Positions 14,854-21,588 of a stretch of DNA of 21,588 nucleotides are shown piece by piece; the stretch's first letter is position 1; each line of letters starts with the position of its first letter. The notes beneath the pieces are model-generated. The model saw only the letters and a program-made list of their open reading frames with translations. It did no database searches and was not told the DNA's origin. The position numbers and the translations under genes were made by a program. Source of the stretch: JAVJPJ01 sp040217295 (GTDB lineage: Bacteria > Pseudomonadota > Alphaproteobacteria > Rhodobacterales > Rhodobacteraceae); the NCBI GenBank assembly GCA_964460185.1, contig CAYWTM010000051.1, positions 1-21,588 on the forward strand, in the 5' to 3' direction.

Positions 14854-15447
14854 TCAAGCCCCCTTGGGGCCGTCACCCGTCGCCTCCCGGTAATGACGGC
14901 GGCACAGCGAGATGTAGCGGTCGTTTCCGCCCACCTCGATCTGTGCGCCTTCGGTCAGGGCTTGCCCCGAGGCATCGACGCGGATGACCATGGTGGCCTT
15001 CTTGCCGCAATGGCAGATGGTGCGCACCTCGCGCATCTCGTCTGCCAGCGCCAGCAGCGCGGCGGAACCGGGAAACAACTCACCCCGGAAATCGACGCGC
15101 AACCCATACGCCATGACCGGCACGCCGAGGTCATCGACGGCGCGCGCCAGTTGCCAGACCTGGTCGCGCGTCATCCATTGCGCCTCGTCGATCAGCACGC
15201 AGGCGCAGGGGCCGCGATCCAGCCGTGCCGCGATCTTGGCGAACAGGTCATCGGCCTGGGTGTAGGTGTCGGCCTCGGCCTCGATCCCGATGCGGCTGCC
15301 GATCTTGCCCATGCCCGCGCGGTCGTCGAAATTCGCGGTCATCAGGTAGGTCTGCATGCCGCGTTCGATATAGTTGTAGGACGCCTGCAGGAGCAGGGTC
15401 GATTTGCCCGCGTTCATGGTGGAGTAATGAAAGTAGAGCTTTGCCAT
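14854..15447 (-). CDS. tdk: Thymidine kinase
   Basis: Type II thymidine kinase phosphorylates thymidine to dTMP in nucleotide salvage. The 197-residue protein has the P-loop STMNAGKST (residues 9-17), the catalytic DEAQW (Glu88), and the zinc ligands Cys145 and Cys147 (ICHCGKK) with Cys182 and His185 (LCRRHY). The lasso segment (NDRYISLCRRHY) is typical. It starts at ATG 15447 and lies 85 bases upstream of the glucosidase gene on the same strand; a shared transcript is possible but unproven. It is divergent from the unknown protein at 15545. Confidence 0.95.
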   Translation of the reverse strand: MAKLYFHYSTMNAGKSTLLLQASYNYIERGMQTYLMTANFDDRAGMGKIGSRIGIEAEADTYTQADDLFAKIAARLDRGPCACVLIDEAQWMTRDQVWQLARAVDDLGVPVMAYGLRVDFRGELFPGSAALLALADEMREVRTICHCGKKATMVIRVDASGQALTEGAQIEVGGNDRYISLCRRHYREATGDGPKGA

Positions 15448-15544
15448 GTCGCTGGTTTGCCGCAGGGGCGCGGCATGTTCAAGATGGGGACGTTGACCGA
15501 TGCGGGCAAAGCCGCTTTTGTGGCCTCAGATGAGGGAGACGGCG

Positions 15545-16018
15545 ATGACCGACGCGGCAAAGGGCTATCTCAAGCGGCACACCGAGAGGCTGATCAAGGA
15601 TGTGGGCTATGCCTCGGCCTGCGATCTGACGGGGCGCTCAAAGGCGACGCTGGGGCGGTATTTCTCGGATGCCGGCGAGCACGCGGACCGGTTCATGCCC
15701 GTCGACGCGGTGGCCGCCCTTGAGGCGGCGGCCAGTTTTCCCCATGTGACGGCGGCGCTGGCGGAGCTGAATGGCGGGCAGATCAGCTATGGCTCGGACC
15801 GGCGCAATTCGGTGCGCGGGCAAGGTGAGCAAGGCGTGAACAGCCATGTCATCGCGCTCAGCCAGCGGTTCGCGATCTTGATGGCGGAATATCACCAGTC
15901 GATCGAGGACGGGGTGATTTCGATCAACGAGGCGCGGCGCCTGCTGGAAGAGACGCTGGAATTGCAGAAGGTCCTGGTGGAGATGAAGCTGCGGCTCGAG
16001 GCCGATAGCCGGGGGTGA
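15545..16018 (+). CDS. Conserved hypothetical protein with phage-CII-like features
   Basis: The 157-residue protein starts MTDAAKGYLKRHTERLIKDV after a good GAGGGAGA site; in-frame upstream codons lack a site and family-like sequence. The N-terminal half (RSKATLGRYFSDAGEHADRF, then MPVDAVAALEAAASFPHVTA) looks like a helical DNA-binding fold. The C-terminal half (DGVISINEARRLLEE, then ELQKVLVEMKLRLEA) looks like an oligomerising helical tail. This plan resembles the phage CII/CP76-type regulators (Pfam Phage_CP76), but I am not sure of the family. I recall similar proteins in other Rhodobacterales, so it is probably chromosomal rather than a prophage remnant; no phage genes surround it. Confidence 0.72.
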   Translation: MTDAAKGYLKRHTERLIKDVGYASACDLTGRSKATLGRYFSDAGEHADRFMPVDAVAALEAAASFPHVTAALAELNGGQISYGSDRRNSVRGQGEQGVNSHVIALSQRFAILMAEYHQSIEDGVISINEARRLLEETLELQKVLVEMKLRLEADSRG

Positions 16019-16019
16019 G

Positions 16020-16110
16020 AAGTGTCGCGGCCTGCGGCCGCGACCGTGCGGGGGGCCAGCCCCCCGCCCCCCCCCGGGATATTTTCGAAACAGAGAAAGG
16101 GACGGGGAGG
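16020..16110. repeat. Rhodobacterales-type intergenic repeat: two perfect GC hairpins plus CCCGGGATATTTTC tail
   Basis: In the 104-base gap between converging genes, GTCGCGGCC-TGC-GGCCGCGAC (16024-16044) and GCGGGGGGC-CA-GCCCCCCGC (16048-16067) are perfect 9-bp stems. A C-rich run and CGGGATATTTTCGAAACAGA follow. I know CCCCCGGGATATTTT-like ends from many intergenic regions of Rhodobacterales genomes, so this is probably a dispersed repeat that may also end transcription. Confidence 0.6.
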
Positions 16111-16122
16111 GGCGCGCCGCGC

Positions 16123-17247
16123 TCAGGCGGTGCGTTCCACGATCACCGAGCCCACCGAATAGCCCGCGCCGAACGAACAGATCAGCCCCATGTCGCCTGG
16201 TGCCAGGTCGCGCGAGTGCCTGGCGAAGGCGATGATGGAGCCCGCCGAGGAGGTGTTGGCGTAATCTTGCAAGATGTTGGGCTGTTCGCCCGGTTCGGGG
16301 TCGCGGGCGAGAACCTTTTTGCCGATATAGTCGTTCATGGTCTTGTTGGCCTGGTGCAGCCAAAGGCGCTTGAGATCGGTGGCGGTGATCCCGTCGTCAT
16401 GCATGTGCGCGGCGATATGGTGCGAGACCAGCGGCAGCACTTCCTTGAAGACCTTGCGGCCGTTTTGCATGAAGACCATGTCGCGGCGGTCGTCCATGTG
16501 GCCGGGCCGGGTGCGGCGCAGAAACCCGTTATTGTTGCGGATATTGTTGGAAAACTGCGTGGCGCAGCGGGTCGATCGGATGCGGAAGGCGGGCTGCCGG
16601 GCCAGGTCCTCTCGCTCGATCAACACGGCGGTGCAGACATCCCCGAAGATGAAGTGGCAGTCCCGGTCGCGCCATTCGAGATGGGCCGAGCAGATCTCGG
16701 GGTTGACCACGAGCGCGCGCCGGATCGAGCCTGCGCGGATCATGTCGGCGGCGGCCTGGATGCCGAAGGTGGCCGATGAACAGGCCACGTTCATGTCGAA
16801 GCCGAAGCCACCGGTGCCCAGAAGCTGCTGGATCTCGATCGCGATGGCGGGATAGGCGCGTTCGTGGTTGGAGGCCGCGCAGATCACGAGGTCCACGTCG
16901 GGTGCGGCGACGCCTGCCATCTCGAGGGCTTCGCGGCAGGCGGTGGCGCCCATTTCGGCCATGATGGCGGGCTCGTCCATCGCGCGTTCGGGCAGCCAGG
17001 GGTGCATCACCTCGGGGTCGAGCACGCCGGTCTTGTCCAGCACGTAGCGCTGTTCGATGCCGGAGGCGGCGAGAATGAAATCGGAGGAGGAATGGGCCTT
17101 GGCCTCGAGCTGGCCGGCCGCGATGGCGTCGGCATTGGCGGCGTTCCAGCGATCCGCATGGGCGTTGAAGGCCACCACCAATTCGTCATTGGTGATGCGT
17201 TCGGCCGGTGTGAACAGCCCGGTTCCGGTGATGGCAGGTTGAAACAT
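16123..17247 (-). CDS. Beta-ketoacyl-ACP synthase III-type protein
   Basis: A thiolase-fold condensing enzyme; KAS III members join acetyl-CoA (or another acyl-CoA) with malonyl-ACP to start fatty acid synthesis in the cytoplasm. The 374 residues carry the expected triad: Cys156 in NVACSSATFG, His298 in WLHQANKTMND and Asn331 in YANTSSAGS, and a C-terminal GLICSFGAGYSVGSV. It is about 55 residues longer than FabH of E. coli, with an N-terminal insertion between ERITNDELV and SGIEQRYVL, as in a longer KAS III-like subgroup common in proteobacteria. The start at 17247 has GGAG six bases upstream. The substrate and gene symbol cannot be fixed; it could serve specialised acyl chains. It is divergent from lolC, with a 151-base gap. 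Confidence 0.85.
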   Translation of the reverse strand: MFQPAITGTGLFTPAERITNDELVVAFNAHADRWNAANADAIAAGQLEAKAHSSSDFILAASGIEQRYVLDKTGVLDPEVMHPWLPERAMDEPAIMAEMGATACREALEMAGVAAPDVDLVICAASNHERAYPAIAIEIQQLLGTGGFGFDMNVACSSATFGIQAAADMIRAGSIRRALVVNPEICSAHLEWRDRDCHFIFGDVCTAVLIEREDLARQPAFRIRSTRCATQFSNNIRNNNGFLRRTRPGHMDDRRDMVFMQNGRKVFKEVLPLVSHHIAAHMHDDGITATDLKRLWLHQANKTMNDYIGKKVLARDPEPGEQPNILQDYANTSSAGSIIAFARHSRDLAPGDMGLICSFGAGYSVGSVIVERTA

Positions 17248-17398
17248 GTCGCGCTCCGTTCTTATGTCCACTTGCCGGTCTATCGTGGACGAGGTCAAGA
17301 TCGGCCCCTGCGTCACGGGGGCTGGCAGGGGGGGCGCGGTGCTTGACAGGACGGCGAAACTGCCCACCTTGCCCCCAACCAGAAGGAGAGCGTTCCGC

Positions 17399-18745
17399 GT
17401 GGCCCAGTCGACACCGCCCTTTTCCCGTTTCGAGTTCATGATTGCCTGGCGCTACCTGCGCGCGCGGCGCGCCGACGGGGGGGTCAGCGTGATGACCTGG
17501 ATCAGTTTCCTGGGGATCATGCTGGCGGTGATGGCCCTGATCGCGACCCTGGCCGTGCGGTCGGGGTTCCGGTACGAATTCGTCGGAACGATCCTGGGGG
17601 CGAACCCGCATATCAGCGTTCTGGGTCACGAACGGCTGGATTACACCGACGAGGAACGCGCTATCATCGCGGCCAACCCCGATGTCGCGGCGGCGCTGCA
17701 GGGGCGCGCGGCCACGACGCGCACCTTGCTGGAGCCCGAGGCGGTGGCCGACCGGGTGCGCGCGGTGCCCGGCGTCACCCATGCCGCCGCCGTTGTGCGC
17801 GCCGAGGTCATGGCGTCGAGCAGCCGCGAGGATACGCTGGGGCAGGTGATCGGCATGTCGCTGGAGGATCTGCGCACGGTGCCGCTGGTGCGCGACCCCG
17901 AGGTCGCCTATGGCAGCCTTGACCGCTACGGCGAGGGGGTTGCCATCGGCGACGGGCTGGCGCGTCGCCTGGGGCTGCGGGTGGGCGACGAGATCCGCAT
18001 CACGTCGCCAAACGGCGCGCGCACGGCGGGCGGACGCACGGCGCGGATCGGCACCTACGAGGTGGTCTATATCTTCCGGGTGGGGCGGTGGGACATCGAC
18101 AGCGTGCGCATCTACATGCCCATGGCCGAGGCGCAGCGATTCTTTGAACGCGACGGCGTGGCCGACAGTGTCGACGTGGCGGTCGAGGATCCCGAAGCCG
18201 TTGACCTGCTGTATCTGCCGGTGCAGCGCGCAGCCGGCGACGGCACCTACCTGCGCACCTGGCAGGACAGTTCGGGCGCCTATCTGCGGGCCTTGCAGAT
18301 GGAGGACAACATCATGTTCATCATCTTGTCGATCCTGGTGCTGATCGCCACGATGAACATCGTCTCGGGACTGATCATGCTGGTCAAGAACAAGTCGCGC
18401 GATATCGGGATCTTGCGCACCATGGGGTTGAGCGAGGGGTCGATCCTGCGGGTGTTCTTCATCTGCGGATCTGCGATCGGGGTTTCGGGTACGCTGGCGG
18501 GCGTGGTGCTGGGCTGTGCCTTTGCGATCTGGATCGACCCGATTTTCAGTTTCGTGAATTTCGTGGCGGGCGGCGGTGTCTGGGATCCGTCGGTGCGGAT
18601 GATCTCGGCGCTGCCGGCGCGGCTGGAATGGGGCGACGTGATGTCTGCGGTGGTGTTGTCACTGGGGCTGAGTTTCGTGGTCACCATCTTTCCGGCGCGG
18701 CGCGCGGCGCGGATGAACCCGGTCGAGGCGCTGCGCTATGAGTAA
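17399..18745 (+). CDS. lolC: Lipoprotein-releasing ABC transporter permease (LolC/LolE family)
   Basis: The permease extracts mature lipoproteins from the inner membrane for delivery to LolA. The 448-residue protein has an N-terminal MIAWRYLRARR motif, a first membrane helix around 31-53 (SVMTWISFLGIMLAVMALIA), a large periplasmic domain and three C-terminal helices including ILSILVLIATMNIVSGLIML, then the FtsX-like NPVEALRYE end. I chose the GTG at 17399 because AGAAGGAGAG lies 8-17 bases upstream; the first ATG, at 17438, is poorer. Only one permease gene accompanies lolD, so it probably forms a homodimer (the LolF-type arrangement) in place of LolC plus LolE. It overlaps lolD by 8 bases. 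Confidence 0.92.
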   Translation: MAQSTPPFSRFEFMIAWRYLRARRADGGVSVMTWISFLGIMLAVMALIATLAVRSGFRYEFVGTILGANPHISVLGHERLDYTDEERAIIAANPDVAAALQGRAATTRTLLEPEAVADRVRAVPGVTHAAAVVRAEVMASSSREDTLGQVIGMSLEDLRTVPLVRDPEVAYGSLDRYGEGVAIGDGLARRLGLRVGDEIRITSPNGARTAGGRTARIGTYEVVYIFRVGRWDIDSVRIYMPMAEAQRFFERDGVADSVDVAVEDPEAVDLLYLPVQRAAGDGTYLRTWQDSSGAYLRALQMEDNIMFIILSILVLIATMNIVSGLIMLVKNKSRDIGILRTMGLSEGSILRVFFICGSAIGVSGTLAGVVLGCAFAIWIDPIFSFVNFVAGGGVWDPSVRMISALPARLEWGDVMSAVVLSLGLSFVVTIFPARRAARMNPVEALRYE

Positions 18746-19424
18746 CGAGACGGTGCTGCGGCTCGACCGGATCGAGAAGGGGTATAACCTTGGCCAGCCG
18801 GGCGAGGTGCGGGTGCTGAACGGCGCGTCGGCCACGATCGGCGCCGGCGAGGTGGTGGCGCTGGTGGCGCCGTCGGGGGCGGGCAAATCCACGCTGCTGC
18901 ATATCGCGGGGCTGCTCGATACGCCGGATGGGGGCACGGTCGAGATCGCGGGGCGGGATCTGTCGGCCGCGTCCGATCGGGCGCGCACCGCCGCGCGGCG
19001 GGGGCAGGTGGGGTTCGTCTATCAGTTCCATCATCTGCTGCCGGAATTCACGGCCGCCGAAAACATCATCCTGCCGCAACTGGCCAATGGCGTGACACAG
19101 CCCGAGGCCGAGGCGCGGGCCGCGATGTTGCTGGACAGCGTGGGCCTGAAGCCGCGCGCCGATCACCGGCCCGCGGCCTTGTCGGGCGGCGAACAACAGC
19201 GGGTGGCGTTTTGCCGGGCGCTGGCCAATCAGCCCAGGCTGCTTCTGGCCGATGAACCGACGGGAAACCTTGATCCCGGTACGGCGGATACGGTGTTCGA
19301 GGCGCTGATGACGCTTGTCCGGGATACCGGGCTGGCCGCGCTGATCGCCACTCACAACATGGATCTGGCCGCCCGGATGGACCGGGTCTTGCGGCTGGAC
19401 AACGGGGTGTTGAGCGACGGCTGA
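18738..19424 (+). CDS. lolD: Lipoprotein-releasing ABC transporter ATPase LolD
   Basis: LolD powers lipoprotein release by ATP hydrolysis at the cytoplasmic face. The 228-residue protein has the Walker A APSGAGKST (44-52), the LolD-typical GQVGFVYQFHHLLPEFTAAE around the Q-loop, the signature LSGGEQQRVAFCRAL, Walker B LLLADEPTGNLD and the switch histidine in IATHNMDLA. The leading Ala44 replaces the glycine often seen at this place but is harmless in known members. The ATG at 18738 lies inside the end of lolC (8-base overlap). The converging hydrolase gene ends 9 bases later, inside a shared hairpin. Confidence 0.95.
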   Translation: MSNETVLRLDRIEKGYNLGQPGEVRVLNGASATIGAGEVVALVAPSGAGKSTLLHIAGLLDTPDGGTVEIAGRDLSAASDRARTAARRGQVGFVYQFHHLLPEFTAAENIILPQLANGVTQPEAEARAAMLLDSVGLKPRADHRPAALSGGEQQRVAFCRALANQPRLLLADEPTGNLDPGTADTVFEALMTLVRDTGLAALIATHNMDLAARMDRVLRLDNGVLSDG

Positions 19425-19436
19425 GCGCAGGCTCAG
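19421..19436. terminator. Short hairpin holding the stop codons of lolD and the hydrolase
   Basis: CTGAGC (19421-19426) and GCTCAG (19431-19436) pair perfectly with a 4-base loop. The stop of lolD (19422-19424) and that of the minus-strand hydrolase (19433-19435) lie in the two arms. It is short and lacks a T-run, so termination is uncertain. Confidence 0.45.
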
Positions 19437-20383
19437 GCGTTGGCGGCCAGGTGGTCCAGGATCGCGTCCATCGTCTGCTTGCGCCGTGCGGGGCTTTCCA
19501 TCATGACCTCGTGTTCGCCGCCCTCGATCTTCAGGTAACGGCTGCCAGGCCATGTTTTCATGCGGTTGTCGATGGCGTCGACATCCACGATCTTTTCGCG
19601 TGTGCCGACAATGGTCAGCGTGGGCACATCGGGGGGCGGCAATTGCATCAGGGCCGCGGTTTCCGCGATCGCGGCCTTCACCCACAGGTTCGACGGCCCC
19701 CCCAGGGCAAGGTCGGGATGGCGTTCGGTCTGACGCGCCATGTAGTCGAACTGATCGCGGTCGGTGGTCAGGGCATTGTCGTCGAATTCCATCGGCACGT
19801 GAGGGCCGGTGGTGAAGGCAAAGGACTTGCCGAAGCCCAAGGGGCCGGCGAGGCCCAGAACCAGCGGGCTGAGCGATTTGAGAACGGGCTGCATCTGGAT
19901 GCCCCACATCGGACCGGTGAAGACCGCCGCCTGAACCGTCAGCCCGTCATAAAGCGCGCGCAGCCCGATCGCCCCACCCATGGAATGGGCAATCATGAAG
20001 GTGGGACCCGGCAGATCCAGCTGGTCCATCGCCGCGCGGAACGCGGCCACATCTTCGCGGTATTCCGAGAAACTGACGACATGGCCCATGTCGCGGCGGT
20101 GTTGCGGGCGGTCGGCCAGCCCCTGGCCGCGCCAGTCGAAACTGACCATGCCGTAGCCTGCCGTCGCCAGGTCAGCGGCGACGCGGCCGTATTTCTCGAC
20201 ATATTCGGTGCGGCCCGGAAACAGCACGACCGTGCCCTTTTCGCCGGCCGGCCACACGGCCATCCGCAGCCGGGTGCCATCGGCACTTCTGACCCAATAG
20301 GCGTCGACCCCTGCCGGTCCCTCGGCCACCTCGTGGTAGAACGGGGCAGGGGACAATCCGACGGGGGCCGCGCCATTCAGCAT
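19433..20383 (-). CDS. Alpha/beta hydrolase (lysophospholipase-like)
   Basis: The 316-residue protein has the alpha/beta hydrolase fold. The nucleophile is Ser134 in AHSMGGAIG; His291 in GGEHEVMM is the catalytic histidine, and an Asp around 267-269 (KIVDVDAID) is the likely third member. GYGMVSFDWRGQGLADRPQH before the nucleophile and FPGRTEYVEKYG near the start match the PldB/monoacylglycerol lipase group. No signal peptide is apparent, and the natural substrate cannot be told. Its ATG overlaps the stop of the SCP2 gene (TAATG), so the two are co-translated, suggesting a joint lipid-related role (inference). Confidence 0.88.
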   Translation of the reverse strand: MLNGAAPVGLSPAPFYHEVAEGPAGVDAYWVRSADGTRLRMAVWPAGEKGTVVLFPGRTEYVEKYGRVAADLATAGYGMVSFDWRGQGLADRPQHRRDMGHVVSFSEYREDVAAFRAAMDQLDLPGPTFMIAHSMGGAIGLRALYDGLTVQAAVFTGPMWGIQMQPVLKSLSPLVLGLAGPLGFGKSFAFTTGPHVPMEFDDNALTTDRDQFDYMARQTERHPDLALGGPSNLWVKAAIAETAALMQLPPPDVPTLTIVGTREKIVDVDAIDNRMKTWPGSRYLKIEGGEHEVMMESPARRKQTMDAILDHLAANA

Positions 20384-20673
20384 TACGACAAGACCGTTCC
20401 CAGTTTCATCGCCGTGCCCATGTCGCCATCAAGTTTGAGCTTGCCCGACATGAAGGCCGAGGTGGGGTTCAGATCGCCAGACAGGATTTCCTGGAACGTA
20501 TCTGCGTCGGCGGTCATGGTGACGTCGGCCTCTTCGCCGTCATCGGCCTTTCGCACGCCCGCGCCGTCGATGATCAGGGCGCCTTCGCCTTCGATCATGA
20601 ATTTGGCACTGCCGTCAAAGCCGCCGGAAATCCGTTGCGAAATCGCGGCCACTGCTGCGTCAATCACGCTCAT
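20383..20673 (-). CDS. SCP2 sterol-binding domain protein
   Basis: The 96-residue protein is a single SCP-2 domain, a small fold with a hydrophobic tunnel that binds lipids or acyl-CoA. Recognisable parts are GSAKFMIEGEGALIIDG, then EEADVTMTADADTFQEILSG and the C-terminal ALMSGKL-like FMSGKLKLDGDMGTAMKLGT. AAAGGA lies upstream of ATG 20673. It is the first gene of a two-gene unit with the alpha/beta hydrolase. The ligand in bacteria is unknown. Confidence 0.93.
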   Translation of the reverse strand: MSVIDAAVAAISQRISGGFDGSAKFMIEGEGALIIDGAGVRKADDGEEADVTMTADADTFQEILSGDLNPTSAFMSGKLKLDGDMGTAMKLGTVLS

Positions 20674-20715
20674 TCAAGGGGTCCTTTCCCATCGCGTTTT
20701 CGTGTTCGCGTCAGT

Positions 20716-20746
20716 TTGATATGGATCACCCGCGCGAACATGCTAG
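20716..20746 (+). promoter_or_regulatory. Candidate promoter of the secreted TPR gene (near-leaderless)
   Basis: TTGATA (20716-20721) and TGCTAG (20741-20746) are 19 bases apart. The start codon at 20757 is only 10 bases past the second box, and no Shine-Dalgarno sequence precedes it. If the promoter is real, the mRNA would start close to or at the ATG. Confidence 0.35.
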
Positions 20747-20756
20747 TTTTCACATC

Positions 20757-21311
20757 ATGCGGTGGTCTCGATATCTCTACAACCTTGTCCTTGCGGCAAT
20801 CCTGTGCGGGGTTCCCCTACTTGCCGCGGCGCAGGACAGCCGTGCCGACGAGCTGCTGGATCGCCTCGCCGACCCGGACCTGCGGAATTGGGAGGTGGTC
20901 GAGGAAGAGATCTACATGCTGTGGTCGCGCTCGGGCTCGGCCACGGCGGATTACCTATTGCAGCGCGGCCGTGCGGCCCTGGCCGCGGGCGACATGGAAG
21001 CGGCCTACAACCACCTGACCGCGTTGACCGATCATGCGCCGGAATTCGCCGAAGGATGGAACGCGCGGGCGACAATGTTCTTCGAGGCGCAGCGCTATGG
21101 CCCGTCGATCTCCGATATCCAGCATGTCCTGGCGCTGGAACCGCGCCATTTCGGGGCGCTGACCGGGCTTGGCTTCATGCTCGAGGAAATCGGTGACCTG
21201 GAAAACGCCATGCGCGCCTTTGAGGCGGCGCACGCTATACATCCCCATCGCGAGGAAATAAACGGTGCCATGACGCGGATCGCGCGGCAACTGGAAGGCC
21301 AGGCGCTTTAG
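20757..21311 (+). CDS. Secreted TPR-repeat protein
   Basis: The 184-residue protein has a signal peptide (basic RWSRYLYN, hydrophobic VLAAILCGVPLLAAA, likely cut after AAA before QDSRAD), so it should act in the periplasm. The mature part carries about three TPR units: TADYLLQRGRAALAAGDMEA, AEGWNARATMFFEAQRYGPS and HFGALTGLGFMLEEIGDLEN, a protein-protein binding scaffold. The ATG at 20757 is chosen because it gives the clean signal peptide; the GTG/ATG frame is open upstream to 20721 without a site. No enzyme domain is present. Its partner is unknown. The helicase gene starts 43 bases after its stop, on the same strand. Confidence 0.85.
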   Translation: MRWSRYLYNLVLAAILCGVPLLAAAQDSRADELLDRLADPDLRNWEVVEEEIYMLWSRSGSATADYLLQRGRAALAAGDMEAAYNHLTALTDHAPEFAEGWNARATMFFEAQRYGPSISDIQHVLALEPRHFGALTGLGFMLEEIGDLENAMRAFEAAHAIHPHREEINGAMTRIARQLEGQAL

Positions 21312-21353
21312 GGCGTCCGGGTCTTTCGGCCGGCAAGGGAACAAAGGCCGCAG

Positions 21354-21588
21354 ATGATGGACGGCAGTACGACCAGGGGCCGCATCGCCGCGGTGCTTGG
21401 TCCGACCAATACCGGAAAAACCCACTACGCGATCGAGCGGATGCTGGCGCATCGCACGGGCGTCATCGGCTTGCCACTGCGTCTGCTTGCGCGGGAGGTC
21501 TATGACCGGGTCGTGGCCCTGCGCGGCCCCTCGGTGGTGGCGCTGGTCACCGGCGAGGAACGCATCGTGCCCGAGCGCACGCAATACT
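21354..21588 (+). CDS. SUV3-like ATP-dependent helicase, N-terminal 78 residues; runs off the right edge
   Basis: The visible start carries the P-loop GPTNTGKTHYAIERM, followed by GVIGLPLRLLAREVYDRVV and VALVTGEERIVPERTQY, the motif block I know from the mitochondrial RNA helicase SUV3 and its alphaproteobacterial relatives, which unwind RNA in degradosome-like complexes. A weak AAAGG lies 6 bases before ATG 21354; ATG 21357 is next to it. Length and the later helicase motifs cannot be judged in this window. Confidence 0.85.
   Translation, partial: MMDGSTTRGRIAAVLGPTNTGKTHYAIERMLAHRTGVIGLPLRLLAREVYDRVVALRGPSVVALVTGEERIVPERTQY

Noticed and set aside
17343..17371. TTGACA upstream of lolC as a possible promoter
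   Set aside because: The box matches -35 perfectly, but 17 bases on there is only ACCTTG, which does not look like a -10 element.
19451..20719. 422-codon open frame opposite the hydrolase and SCP2 genes
   Set aside because: It is antisense to two genes with clear motifs and the TAATG overlap, and has no family resemblance.
1..21588. CRISPR arrays, tRNA or rRNA genes, insertion sequences, attachment sites
   Set aside because: I saw no spaced repeat arrays, cloverleaf-like sequences, transposase frames or tRNA-end duplications anywhere in the window.

Overview
The window looks like a chromosomal stretch from a GC-rich alphaproteobacterium of the order Rhodobacterales, most likely the Roseobacter group. 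I infer this from the gene content (a MarR_EPS-type regulator next to an ATP sulfurylase with a typical roseobacter N-terminus, a pgeF-midA-lgt operon, a UbiK/BMFP protein, a single-permease LolCD system and a SUV3-like helicase) and from a CCCGGGATATTTTC-type intergenic repeat. No rRNA, tRNA, CRISPR array, insertion sequence or phage structural gene is visible. Most of the window is ordinary housekeeping DNA.

Left end (1-2543): the start of an ATP sulfurylase gene runs off the left edge on the minus strand. A winged-helix MarR_EPS-type regulator lies directly upstream in the same reading frame, with no stop codon between them, so the DNA encodes one open frame joining regulator and sulfate-activation enzyme. 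Upstream of it sit two identical-format operators, TGTTCA-N4-TGAACA. Beyond them a divergent MFS transporter gene looks less GC-rich than the rest.

2701-6710: thioredoxin reductase (minus) faces away from an Lrp/AsnC regulator (plus). The gap carries a 10-bp direct repeat spaced exactly 21 bp. Right after the regulator comes a large TPR-sulfotransferase, which would use the PAPS made from the ATP sulfurylase product. A 43-residue basic protein lies on the opposite strand, with a terminator hairpin between the two.

6990-11014: a translationally coupled operon pgeF-midA-lgt (minus; overlapping stop/start codons) diverges from ubiK (plus). Then come a hairpin terminator, a 393-base leader/intergenic region and a YbjN-type protein.

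11100-16018: a coupled operon of proC, a CsaA-type tRNA-binding protein and a 2-hydroxyacid dehydrogenase (plus). It converges on a GH13 alpha-glucosidase and a thymidine kinase (minus). A divergent small protein with a possible phage-CII-like fold follows, ending at a repeat with two perfect GC hairpins.

16123-21588: a long KAS III-type ketoacyl synthase (minus) diverges from lolC-lolD (plus; lipoprotein release). These converge on an alpha/beta hydrolase and an SCP2-type sterol-carrier protein (minus, TAATG overlap). A secreted TPR protein that looks nearly leaderless and the start of a SUV3-like RNA helicase end the window.

The observations most worth following are the regulator-sulfurylase in-frame join with its twin operators, the convergent gene pairs whose stop codons lie in the arms of one hairpin, the nested inverted repeats upstream of the 43-residue gene, and the asparagine-to-glycine change in a conserved motif of the alpha-glucosidase.
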